DNA of 64,000 nt from NCBI GenBank assembly GCA_014526335.1, contig JACTAT010000102.1, forward strand, positions 86,976 to 150,975, given 5' to 3'. Positions 49,262-60,660 of the stretch are shown here, piece after piece. Position 1 is the stretch's first letter. The number at the start of each line of letters is the position of its first letter. The DNA comes from Chrysaora quinquecirrha (taxonomy: Eukaryota > Cnidaria > Scyphozoa > Semaeostomeae > Pelagiidae). The notes below the pieces were generated by a model that had not been told where the DNA came from, searched no databases, and saw only the letters and a program-made list of their open reading frames with translations. A program made the position numbers and the translations under genes.

Positions 49262-49454
49262 TGGTGACAGTAAAAGCACGACCTCGAGGAAGAGAAGCTT
49301 TTAGGTTTCGGTTTAATGTGATATTTTATATTTAAGATATTGATATTTGATACCATTAATTATGTAAATTATTATGTTATATTAAACTAAATTTAGTAGT
49401 AGCTGATAGGGCATTGCCATTTAAAAAGATCTGTCCTTGAGTTCGCCATTCGTT

Positions 49455-49635
49455 ACAAATATATATATGTAGTTGTTGTGCTGAACAAGGCTCGACATAG
49501 CCTAAATGCAAAAAGATTGATGGGAGGAGAGCCTTGGGCTGTATGACTTGGAGCGGCGATTTCATTAAGCTCTTTTCCTCAGGGTAAACGTCGTTGGCTC
49601 TCTGATCGTGCTGTCTTGGGTTCAAATCCCATGAA
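49455..49635 (+). repeat. tRNA-derived SINE-like copy B
   Basis: It shares TTGGGCTGT...GACTTGGAG, the AAACGTCGT-GGCTCTCTGATC core and the B box GGTTCAAATCCC (49619-49630) with copy A at 42585. The A box is degraded (TTCCTCAGGG). Confidence 0.6.
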
Positions 49636-50989
49636 TTGTGAGAAAAGTCCATCCTCGTGTTTGCCTTATTTACAAATTTATTTATATAACTGCAATTCTT
49701 GAATTCACGAAAAACACTTGATAGAAAATACGTAAAAATATTGAGAAATATCAGCAGAAAAAACCTGTTTTACAATCAGGAAACGCATTGTTGTAAACAA
49801 GACGCCACCCTAAAATATATTCTGAAGAGTCTCCACTGGTAAGACAAAACTAGTCACAAGAGAAGCAAGTTTTCTTTCTTTGTGCCATCTTATCAGTTTT
49901 GACATATATTCACACATAAACATTGCATATTTTCCCGTTTCTTATATATAACTTCCTTGTGCAAAAGAGATGGCAAAAATCAATGACTGCAAAGGATTCT
50001 GTGAGCTAAATGATGAACAATGAGAAGAGAATTCATCAGGCCGAGCATCTTTTCAACTCGTGGTTATCGGGCAGAATTTAGAGAACAATGAAAAGATGAT
50101 GGCAATTATAGAAGGAGCTGCTTTAATATCAAAAGGAAGAAGAGAATTAGAAGCACAAAGAGCAGAGCTGGATCTACAATCATGGACAAAATTAGTTGAG
50201 ACTTTCCAAACAAAGCTGCCTAAATTCGGTCACTTAATCATTGAATAAGAGGGAGGGAGAATGTATGTTGATTCATGTGTACATGAATTATATTTTATCG
50301 AATTTTGTATTTTGTCTCAACATTTTTGTCCATGATTGTAGGCGTGAAAAATTCTTAGGACCACGCCCCTTTTTCTACTGGAAAATGCCCCAAAAATTTA
50401 CTTAGGTCGCGCCCTTTTGGATTAGACACACCCAAAAAAGTATATTTATATCTTGTGCTTTGTGACCATGCAACAATATTGTTACTGAAATATTCCAATG
50501 AAGAAACTCAAAGTCATATTTGAAAGTTTATTGAAAACTTCAAATTTATTTCATAAGGAAACGAAACGTTTTATTAATCAATTTGTTTAATGATTGATTG
50601 ATGTGAAACAAAAAAATCGGGCAATCGAAAGGTAGACTTTGAATTCAAATCTTTCAAGCGTCTTGAAGAAAACAAACTATCAATAAGTAAGGCCTATGCC
50701 CTTGAATCTGTCATAGTTTTTGAAAAATTTATTGAAATTCGATGAATTTTTGCTGCAGAAGGTTTTTACCTTACCAGAACATCCCCTTTCTTTGATTTGA
50801 TTTATCCTTGATTTATCCTTTGCTCTGCTATTATCCTGCTGAATGTTTCTGCAGTTCTCAAATTTCATTAGCACTTGGAAAAGCTTGCTGTCGATGCCCT
50901 TGTTCGTTCATCGTTGTTTTGTGAATACACATTCCTGCATCTGCATCCCGGGTCTGGAAATGTGCTTCAGCACCAACAAGATTTCTTTG
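49636..50989. other. Non-coding DNA
   Basis: A 62-codon frame at 50060-50248 is Glu-rich and unassigned. Repeat-end words (GGACCACGCCCCTTTT, GTCGCGCCCTTTTGG) lie near 50370-50420. Nothing else recognised. Confidence 0.4.
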
Positions 50990-51320
50990 GAAAACTAGAA
51001 ATTTCAAACCCCCGACTTGCTCTTAAGTGGCTCGGGGTTGCTCCGGCGAAAATTGAGACAATGAGAGCAACCTGAAAGCAAAATTTTGATTGGTCAAGCA
51101 TTAATGACGATGGCTCAGTTTGCAGTAGCTAAACGATGGGCCCAGGGTTGCTCCCGTCAAAACTGAAAACTCGAGAAGCTATTCGAAGAGCTTAAACTTG
51201 CCCTACTATTGATTGGTTCACTTAAACGCTGAAGATTTATTCCAGTCCATAAAATAACTAAAATGACTATTGAATTCGTAAGTACTCTTACTGTGCCTCG
51301 TAGTGGTTGATTAATGGCTT
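50990..51320 (-). repeat. Inverted copy of the 54.1-kb insertion
   Basis: This matches the reverse complement of about 53960-54300. Shared words include CTAGAAATTTCAAA, GAGACAATGAGAGCA, TTTTGATTGGT and TTATTCCAGTC. Non-coding. Confidence 0.72.
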
Positions 51321-51881
51321 ATGAGTTCTAAAACCACGCTTCTTCCCAGAATGAAAATAAATTCGAATTTTTCAAGCATAAACAACAAAGATTCCTTCTT
51401 GCATTGCATAATACAGTGATAACCTGTTGCTGAAACGCACAGCTAATCTAAATCTTCTATGTCAAATTAAACTTCTTCATCGGAAATAATGTCATCCTCC
51501 TCAACAATTTCTTTTGCATTGTGACTGCGATTTGTGGATCACTTGGCCGCATATCCCTAAGATAGACTTTTCCCGCTCTTTGCCTTACAGCTGAACCAAA
51601 TGCAGCAGCCCGTCCTTTCATGATCTCTGTTTCTTTCCTGCGTAGAAAAAGTTTGTGGAGAGGTATATGATGGTAAATTGCACTATCTGGTTTAGGGTAC
51701 CAGGGATTGTGACTTGTGTGATAATGGCTCCACCAAATCGTGATTTGCTTAAATTCTTCTCTCGTAGTGACTCCAAATTATCTTGTATGCTCCAGCATAA
51801 ACTTATTAACTTGCCTTATGTGAAGAGTGGTATCAGAAACTCGGTGTGGTCAGGGTTTGAGCCCAGCCACGATAGCGTCAC

Positions 51882-52262
51882 GGCCTGGGTCGAAGTCTCG
51901 ATTTGTTAACTTACTACTGAAATCTTAGCGAATGGCACTAAAATATCAATTCACCTTCATCTTTCGTTATCCCGCAGACACAATTCTTTAAAATTGGCTG
52001 TTCAGAGTTTGAATAAAATTCGTTTCAGACCTAATCATGTTCCGATTATATGCACCGGGCAACGCCTCGTAGGGGTAGCCCAGTTGCAAAAAAAGACATG
52101 CACTGTTGTATTTCGAAAATTATTCTTATTGAATTAACTTTGGGATCGCAAACGTAAACAACACTGCCAAATTCAAGGCCAGGGGAATTTTCTTCCTGGC
52201 CTCTTTCTTTTCAGAAAAAGAACAACTTCTATCGTTACAAGGCTTGATATCAAAGATTAGAT
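51882..52262 (+). repeat. Dispersed ~380-bp repeat, copy A
   Basis: From GTCACGGCCTGGGTCGA to ACAAGGCTTGATATCA it matches 58829-59205 in the same orientation, roughly 85 percent by eye. It could be a solo LTR or MITE; the copy B flank begins TGTCACGG. Confidence 0.75.
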
Positions 52263-52969
52263 ATCAAATATTAGATATCAAACGCGATGCTACATCTTTG
52301 TCCTTTCTACCCTCTCAAATAATTTAGTTTTTCAGATGTTGACCGTTGGAAAACTAAATTTTGCGCGTTTTTTCCATTGAATTCAACGAAATTCAAACTT
52401 TAGGGAGAAATCAGGGACAAATCTACAAAAGAAATTGTAAAGCTGTTTTAGGGTCAGAAATACTTGGGTTATTTTCGGGACAATGTAGGGACAAAAGAAA
52501 ATTGGAATTAGGGGCGATTTAGGGACGACAAAAAGAGTTGACGCTAAATCTATATATATAAAACAGAACTGTTTGCATGTATGTATGTATGTATGTTTGT
52601 ATACATGTTCGCTTATAATTCAAGAACCACTCCACGCACAGGAAAATATAAGGCATTTTTGTAATCGGCATATTCTGGAGAGTGTCCTCGGCGAAAAATT
52701 TTTGAAAAACGTTATGAATTAAAAGAATTGTAAAATAGGTAGTAGAATTGAAATTAAAATGCGACGGGATTACGATTTTCTGAAGCCATGTTATGCCAGC
52801 ATTACGCTTATTAGTTGTACGATTCGGCTAAAGAAAACGATCTATCGAGCAATGATCAATACGTCAAATTAAACAGAGTATGCTGTTTAATAGAATGCAA
52901 ATATGTTTTTCAAAGTTTCGGGATACAAATCGACGCAATGAGATAGAAGTTTAAAATAGAACTCAAACT

Positions 52970-55900
52970 TTGCCTAAAAAATCACTTAGTTCTAAAACAC
53001 CTGCAGCAAAAAGGACACAAACAAATATAGCAAGAGAAACAGAGGAGGAACGGCAATCACAACTTGAGGCAATGCGACTTCATGCCAGTCAAAGACAATT
53101 GACCGAAAGTGAATACCAGCGTTCAGCAAGACTTGAAACAATGCGTATTCGCACAAGTCAAACAAGATCCAAGAAACAAATGAAGAGCACAATGGACGCT
53201 TAGAACAGCTCAGTGTACATGCTACTCAGACACAGGCCAACGAAACAAAGAAGAAATGAACGTTCGACTTGCAGGAATGCTTATTCAAGCTACTCACACA
53301 CGTGCTAGAGAGACAACAGAAGAAAGAAATGCTCGACTAGAAGGAATGCGTCAACATGTTATACAAAACATGCGAAACGAAACATGAAGAGGAACGGAAT
53401 GCACGACTTAAAGGTATGCGTCAACAGGCCAATCAGACACGCACAAACGATACAGAAGAGGAAAGAACTACAAGACTTCGCCAGATTTCTCAAAGATTGC
53501 AGCAACAAAAAGAAGCAACCAACGAAAGAAAACGTGCAAATAGCAATAGAATGGTGCTTATTTACAATCGAGCAGAACACCATGTACAAGACAACATGGG
53601 TCAAATTAATCAAATATGTAGACACTGTCCTGCACGGAAATTTAGAGGAGAAACAAATGGCATGTGCTGTTACAAGGGAAAAATTATCCTTAAACCTTTC
53701 CCACCACTACCTGAATTTCTCAGAAACTTCATTTCTGGAAATGAACAACTTAGTAAGCACTTTATCGAAAATATTCGATCGTTTAATGTGAGTTTCGCAA
53801 TGACAAGTTTCGGACACAGAGACGCACCAGGGGCGGATCCAGGGGGTTGCTAGAGTTGCTCAAGCAGCTGTCAAATTTTTCAAATAATGAAAGTAGATTT
53901 TTTTGTTTTCAATGTTTGTTTTCATGTTTCACTGTGCGAACTAAATTTATTGATATCCCTTCTTCGTTAAAAGTTTCAGAATTCAATATTGAATTAACCA
54001 CTGCGGAGGCAGATTTACATTTCTTTAGGAATTCAATGGTCTTTTCTGCTAATTTCCAGACTGGAATAATGCTCCATAGTTTAAATGAACCAGTTAATAG
54101 ACAGAGAATGTTGCTCTCCTCCAATTCTCGAGTTTTCAGAATTGGCTGTAGCAACCTTGGGCCAGTCGTTTACTGCATACTGAGCAACCGTGATTAAAGC
54201 TTAACCAATCAAAACCTGGCATTGAGGGTGCTCTCATTGTCTCCGTTTGAGCGGGAGCAACCTCGAGCAACTCTCTGGTTTTGAAATTTCTAGTTATCCA
54301 ATAATATTGCTTGAATATAGTGCATTTTACCCAACGTGCATTGGCACCAGTGATGAGGACGGCAAGCAGGTTGAGTGGCAATTCGGTTGATGCAGTGAAG
54401 TGGCTGCCTGTAGTAATGGCATCTGTACAGGGCTGGAATCCAAGTTTCAGAAATTAAGGCCCAACATATCACCGTATTCATAGCCTTCTCCCCACAGAAG
54501 AGAATCAACACAAATTTCTACAGGTTTATTTTCTCGATTCGCTTGCCGAAGCAGTTGCAACAAGAAATAATAACTACCTCAACCCAAATATCCTTGAAAT
54601 GCTCACAGCTTGGATGCAGGAAAACAATCAATCGGTTGAAGCAATAAAGACAGCAGGGGACTAAATTATTGAAGAGAATAATTATGCAGAACGCAAAATT
54701 ATAATGAGGGAAAAAACGACCAAGAGGGGAAAATGCACGACGCTATAATGCACAATTAACACCAGAAGTTGCAATACTTATGGACAGTGAGCCAACACAG
54801 CTAAGAGACATTGGCTTGAAACTAGCAGATGGTAGGCTCAAAATAATAAACAAATTACATCCATCATATAAATGCACTTCAATATCCCATTATTATTCCA
54901 TATGATGCAGATGGTTATAGCATTTATCTACGTAGTAGATGGAAAGAAAATGGAAAGAAAATGGGAAGAAAATAACACAATTACAATACTACAGCTACCA
55001 CAAAATGATAAGAGAAGGAAATCATCTTCTGGAAATGCGTAGACTATTTCAACAATTTGTCGTTTATATTTACTGCAGCATTGAGACGGAAGGACTAAGC
55101 TTCATTCGTCATCAGCAAAACCAATTGCGAGCAGATAATTACACCCGTCTCCGCGCCCATATCATTGCAAGCGACTCTCGCAACGTTGGCCAAATAATTA
55201 TTCTAGCAGCAACCTACACGGGTGGTTCAAGATGGATGCAAGAAAACAAAGTTAGGCAGTGGCGCATGTGCGTTGCTTTGGAAGGCCAGATTATTTCCTA
55301 ACAATGACAACCAATCCAAAATGGCCGGAAATACAAGGTAATCTAATGCCACGCCAACCTCCACAAGATCGCTCTCACTTTGAAGCTCTTGTATTTTGAC
55401 AGAAACACAAGAGATTAATTGATTTAATTAAGAAAGGAACATTCAAAAAGATGAGAGTATATCTGTATACCATCGAATATCAGAAACGTGTTTTACCACA
55501 TGCACATATCCTCCTATGGGTCACACCAGAGGATAAGCCCATGACCAAATTGATATTGTCATCAGTGCTGAGATTCAAGAAAAGGATCAAGATCCCGCGC
55601 TGCACGAAATAGTTATGTCACAAATTATTCATGGCCCTTGCGGTAATATAAACCAGAATAGCCCCTGCATAAAGGACTAAATGTACTAAAACGTACCCAA
55701 AACCATTTATTCAACATACAAAACAAGGAAATGACAGCTATCCAAAGTATCGCCGGCTAAAACCAGAAGATGGAGGCAACACTGGTGTCATAAGAAAAAG
55801 ACAACAGGAAATCACTATCACAAATCAATGGGTTGTACCAATTAACCCAATACTCCTCCGTCAGCTCAATTGCCATCTCAACGTAGAAATGTGTTCCAGC

Positions 55901-55996
55901 ATCAAGTACTGAACAGACCAAGCAGTATTTGAACTACAACAAGCTGATGCAGAACAAAACCACAGAGTGGATGAAATTGCTCAATTTCAAAATTCT
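52970..55996 (+). pseudogene. Helitron Rep (RepHel N-terminal part)
   Basis: The N-terminus is a degenerate 24-residue repeat of the type EEERxARLxxMRxxxxQTRxxET (about 53030-53520, six or seven copies). A zinc segment follows, CRHCPARKFRGETNGMCC (near 53610-53665), then NIRSFNVSFAMTSFG. After the insertion, GPTYHRIHSLLPTEENQHKF resumes near 54460. Further on are NPKWPEIQGNL (about 55315), YQKRVLPHAHILLWV with the HUH motif at 55496-55507, IIHGPCG (about 55630) and ITNQWVVPINPILLRQLN (about 55820). These are the rolling-circle replication initiator motifs of Helitrons, which nick DNA through a HUH/tyrosine site. The tyrosine motif and helicase are not present. Many stops make it inactive. Confidence 0.82.
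53827..54300 (+). mobile_element. Insertion within the Helitron
   Basis: It begins with CAGGGGCGGATCCAGGGGGT, a terminus also seen near 25952 and related to the MITE end at 22799. It ends near GAAATTTCTAG. The Helitron protein stops at MTSFG on its left and resumes on its right. The interior matches 50990-51320 inverted. No inverted right terminus was found, so the copy may be partial. Confidence 0.6.
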
Positions 55997-56251
55997 TTAA
56001 TCCTGTTCCTTAGTCCTGAAATTACTAATGGTCTTCAGTCCTGTTCCTCTATTCTGTTCCTTAGTACAGAAATTATTGGTCGTCTTCAGTTCCATTCCTT
56101 TGTCCTGTTCTTTAGTCCTGAAATTATTCATGGTCTTCTCTCCAGTTCCTTAGTCCTGTTCCTCAGTACTGAAATTAATCTTGGTCTTCAGTCTCATTCC
56201 TTCCTGTTCATCAGTCCTGAACTTATTCACGGTATTCAGCCACTTTCTTAG
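55997..56251 (+). repeat. 51-bp tandem repeat, five copies, open frame
   Basis: The unit reads LFLSPEIIHGLQS-type, 17 residues per copy. The 51-base period keeps one frame open for all five copies before a TAG. The repeat starts exactly where Helitron homology ends. It is probably a minisatellite, not a gene. Confidence 0.8.
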
Positions 56252-56968
56252 TCCTGTTTCCTGGCGTGTTTCTAAGACCTGTTGGTTGGTCTAGTTTTCT
56301 TTGTTCCGTAGAAAGTTTTAGCTTTCTAGGTGTCCTTGTTTCCTTCATTCTGAAAAGATCCCTGGTGATAAATAGCATTAATACTCACCAGGATCGACCT
56401 CAGGATGTTGGCGATTAGTTCATTAGACCTTAAATTGGCTGAATTAAAACTACATCTTTAAGGTCGGTGATTGAAAAGGGAAATACAATTTGCGGCCGAT
56501 GCACTTGTCATTGCGGAGAAAGAGCCAGGGAGAGTGGGAAGAAAAGAAGCAGAAAGTAGAAGGGCGGGAAGCAAGAACAAGCAGAATATACAACAAAAAT
56601 GTAAGGCCCAAATTCAAAAGCTAACTTACAGGGAGGGGGAAAGTCATGACGGCAAGAAGGCGTCTTCCTTGGAGCCGTCAAATTCAGTAGTGCAACGTCA
56701 TCTTTCGCATCCAGAGTTGTATTGTTCAAGAGGAAGACTCTTTTTAAAGAATCGCTGCAAATTACAGATCTTATTGACATGACAGAGAAACATATTCAGT
56801 AAAAATCTTTCTCCGTTAAATCATGACTGGGGAAATACACAGTTACTGGGGAAATACCCGAACTAGACTCCAGGTCACATAGGGAAAGCTTTGGATCCAA
56901 TTCCCATATCATAACATAAGTAATAAAACAATCTCCTGGTGGCTAAACTCCGGTTAAATCTTTGCTTA
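56252..56968. other. Unassigned DNA
   Basis: A 103-codon Lys/Arg/Glu-rich frame at 56471-56782 has no recognisable homology. Nothing else seen. Confidence 0.4.
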
Positions 56969-57849
56969 CCCTATTCGGTATGGGCTATTTTTTGCCTCTC
57001 TTAGTATGGGGGGGGGCGTTTTTCGCCCCCCTATTTATCTCAGCTGCTATTTGTCTGATTGAGATGAAACTTAGTAGACATGTGCAAGTACCCAATTGCA
57101 ACTAATTAACACTATTGTTTGCTAATTAGTCACGTGACACGTTGCCTAGTGACCGTTTAGAGTGTGAAATTATGAAAATTTCATCTACGTTGCCGAAAAT
57201 CAAGCTAAATCTTACTAAAATAGGTAAAAGGCACTGTAAATGTTAAAACCTCTATTGAAAGTAAACTTTTTCTATCATTTAAACTAATTATCAGCTAATT
57301 GCTGTTTCTTGTCAACTTTTATAAGCCTTTATGATGAGGACAAAATTTTTTGCTTACTCAGCATTTTGGAAAACGTATATAACAAGCTTTATTTTCAATA
57401 AAAATCTTCAAAAGCATAGTTTACACTGCGTTATGCACGACTCAATCCAAAAATTAAAAAAAATTGCTAATTAGGCTAATTAACGACATTAATTAAATTG
57501 ATCACGTGACAAATGACAAAATTTGCCAACAGTATCAAAAACATTCAAATGATATATCAAATGATAGCTCTCCCCAAGAGAAGTCCAACCATATATATTT
57601 CTTTTATATATGATAATTATTGACAGAGATATAGCCGATTGAAGGGTAATTTGCATTACCTGCTTCCAAATATGGACATTTGCTGGTCACGTGACTAAGT
57701 CCGCAACACCATAACCCATACTACAAGGTTGCTTGATAAATTCTACGAAAATTCAGACCCTTATCAAAGCTACTAAGGAGTTCTTGCAGATGATACACGA
57801 GCAAAAGTAGGAGGGGGGGCGAAAAACGCCCCCCTCATACTTAATAGGG
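56969..57849. mobile_element. MITE with TTA duplication and G/C hairpins
   Basis: The ends CCCTATT...GTATGGG and CATACTTAATAGGG are inverted and flanked by TTA (56966-56968 and 57850-57852). Close to each end is GGGGGGCGTTTTTCGCCCCCC, itself a perfect hairpin. The left end carries an extra ~32-bp partial duplication. The interior is AT-rich with three TCACGTGAC sites (about 57130, 57502 and 57690). No transposase. Harbinger-like by target size. Confidence 0.75.
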
Positions 57850-57852
57850 TTA

Positions 57853-58612
57853 ACCGGCATCTAAAAAGATTGAACGTATTCTCCTTCCAATCATGGAGAT
57901 TCGGTCCCGTGTCAGGAACTCTGGTTTACTGCAGGATCCTGTTTGTCTTTTGGTAGTTGATCTTTCTCAGTCCTATTCATGCTTTATAGTCAGATGCTGC
58001 TATCCAGCCAGCTAAGACTGGAAAGGGTTGTACTGCCTTTTAAATGCACTCTTTACAAACCTCTTCAAAAGGGTTTTTGTTTTGCTTTGAATGAATTGCA
58101 TTTGTTAATAAGCGTATGAAATCAGGTAAGAACAGTGAACTTGCGTTTGAGAATGATTACAGCAACTCTGCAAATACATTAGCTGGGAATAACATCGCAT
58201 CAACTCTGAAAACATGGTGAGTTATGCCCTAAATACTCTCACTTCCCCAGTTACAATATATATTAGCTATAAATTTAATTATGTTACCTTTTTCTTTTCT
58301 CATGTTTCAAGTCAGAGGTCAGCACCCCGTAGCTACAACGTGATGTACAGTAAAGTGTAGTGGAGAGTGCCAATACAGCGTGGAGGGATACCATCAGTAT
58401 AGTAGAGGGTGCTATACTGATGTTATCATCATGTAAGTGGATGATGTGGAGTATCCTGGAGGGTTATCATCATGTAAGTGGAGGGATATCATTTTTAACG
58501 TGGAGGGTTATCATCGTGTGAGTGGAGGGTTGTGACGAATACTGAAATGTTGCATGGAAATTGCATGGAAGTTAGAGAAGATATGGCCTATTTTAATAGT
58601 CACGAAAACTCT
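57853..58612. repeat. Unassigned DNA and GTGGAGGGTTATCATC tandem repeat
   Basis: 58350-58525 holds imperfect copies of GTGGAGGGTTATCATCATGT with a spacing near 35 bases. Otherwise nothing recognised. Confidence 0.6.
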
Positions 58613-58828
58613 GCCTGTACTGAGGGGTACTTCGGGGGGGGGGGGTCCCAATACCGTAATACCGCGCGAAAAAATCGCCGAATCCCGAATACCGAACGAA
58701 AAATTTGCAAAATACCGCAAAATCCTGAAAACTAAAAATATCAGTATTGTTTATGCGATTATGACACAAACCATCAGTGTATAAGAACTTTAATCCATCT
58801 TAAACGCACTTGTCCCATTTCTCCTGTC

Positions 58829-59205
58829 ACGGCCGGGGTCGAGGTCTCGATTAGTTAACTTACTACTGAGATCCTAGCGACTGGCGCTAAGACATCAATT
58901 CACCTTCACCTTCATCTTTCGTGATTCCGCAGACACAATTCCTTATTGGCTGTTCAGAGTTAGAATAAAATTCGGTTCAAACCGAATCATGTTCCCATTG
59001 TATCCACCGGCAACGCTTCATAGAGGTAGCCCAGTTGCTAAAAATGACGCTCATTCGTGCATTTTGGAAGTAATTCTTATTCAATTAGCTTGGGGATCGC
59101 AAACGTAAACAACACTGCCAAATTCAAGGACTAGTGACATTTTCTTCCTGGCTTTTTTTATTAAAAAAGAACGACTTCGATCGTCACAAGGCTTGATTTC
59201 AGAGA
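58829..59205 (+). repeat. Dispersed ~380-bp repeat, copy B
   Basis: Partner of 51882-52262 in the same orientation. Shared words include GTTAACTTACTACTGA, GATCGCAAACGTAAACAACA and CACTGCCAAATTCAAGG. It is followed by a 101-codon frame (59314-59619) that I do not recognise. Confidence 0.75.
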
Positions 59206-60354
59206 CTGGAAACCTTTTTCATTTGAAAAAAGTGCACCAGAAGAACCAAACAGGGTACATACGAAATACGAAGGGCTCATTCATGTGACTCAAAATCAAG
59301 ACACGTACATTATTTGCAGTGCCCATCGGGTGCTGCCCTTAGATACTCCAACATCATGGGAAATATAATGGAATCCATCATTGAAGCACAAACTGTAAAC
59401 ATCACTGCAAACTGTTTAAAACGTCACTCGCTTCAAGGCATTGAACAGTTTTTTAACATCTTTGTTTGCTGCATTAACGTTACTGCTGTTACCGCGCCAA
59501 ACGTTAAAGAGGGGTACTTCCACACAGGTCTTGTAAATTTGCCTTCGAACAGAAGCATTGAAGTCCGAGAGTCCAAAAAGTATCGCATGCGCGACAAAGC
59601 TTTTCCCACAATTGCCTGAATAACTTGAAGAAGTTCGGTGAGTATAAAGACGGTGTCTTTACATAATTGATTCAGTGTGTGAGTCGGAAACTGGCGGGAT
59701 ATCCAAGTGTAAGCATATAGTCTGGGGGCCGGAGAGTCCCTCCCCCTTGGCTGGCCGAAGATTCACGGGAGAATAGCGATTTCCTGTTATGGGAACCACC
59801 GTAAGATGCGGCGCCTCAGTCACATTGCCTCGGCATTGTGGATGCAAGTGGGGAACAGTCATCTCCAGCACTGAGCAATGCTTTTGCTTTTCACGCCATT
59901 TTTATTTACTGCAAATAGACTCAATACATACACGAAATGCATGACAGCAACTGCAACAACGATGCCACAAACAAATAAATTTACAAAATTCCAATTTGTG
60001 CAAGAATTTAATGCTGCAACGAAGGCACTTCGCACAGCTGCGCAGCAACAAGTTACACTGATGCTACAGCTGGTGGTAAATGCGCCGACGGCGTACAGGA
60101 CCCAGACCCCGACCCCAGAGATGTTCCTAATAAGGGGGTCTGGGGGCATGGTCCCGCAGAAAATGTTTCAAAATACAACCTCGAGATTGGCCCAGATTGG
60201 CTTTTCTTGGCAGTTTTCTTTTGAGAGGAGATTGTACTATGGGACAACTTTATGAAACTAGGTGGGCAATGATAGGGGCTAGGGGGCATTTGCCCCTCTA
60301 GCTTCCTAGTTACTATGTTAAAAGAGGCCTTGCTGTCTGCATATGTGTAACTTG

Positions 60355-60660
60355 TGCAGAAAATTGTTAAGTCGTGCAATCAAAATGTAAAATTGCGTAA
60401 CAACATTGCAAAGTCGTTCAATCAAATGTTAAGTCGTGCAAAAAAATTGTAAAGTTGTGCAACCAAAATGTAAAATCGCGCAACAACATTGCAAAGCCGT
60501 GCAATCAAATGTAAAGTTGTGCAACCAAATATAGCGTTGTGTCATTAACATATGAATTCGCGCAACAAATTGCAAAGTCGTGCAAGCAAAATGAAAAGTC
60601 GTGCAACAAAAATGCTATGTCATGCAGTAAAAACATAGAATCGTGCAGAAAAATATCACA
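60355..60660 (+). repeat. 21-bp minisatellite AAAGTCGTGCAACAAAATGT
   Basis: About fourteen imperfect copies. A partly open frame gives a 7-residue repeat of the KSCNQN type, which is a consequence of the period. Confidence 0.82.

Larger units (their letters stand above)
52549..55996 (+). mobile_element. Helitron, 5' portion, decayed
   Basis: The 5' end TCTATATATATAAAAC follows an A, and TGTATG microsatellite and TTATAATTCAAGAACC words come next, as at many animal Helitron 5' ends. The coding region runs from 52970 to about 55996 and lacks the helicase and any CTRR/hairpin 3' end, so the copy is 3'-truncated where a 51-bp tandem repeat begins. It is interrupted by an insertion at 53827-54300. 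Confidence 0.82.

Noticed and set aside
50060..50248. 62-codon Glu/Lys-rich frame
   Set aside because: No recognisable family, start context or neighbouring exon.
51480..51660. Possible minus-strand exon with an acidic end (EIVEEDDIISDEEV)
   Set aside because: A frame change divides it from the Arg-rich part upstream, and no splice sites or family could be supported.
51882..59205. LTR retrotransposon bounded by the two direct repeats
   Set aside because: The sequence between them is a Helitron and a MITE with no gag, protease, RT or integrase, and the copies' flanks show no matching short duplication.
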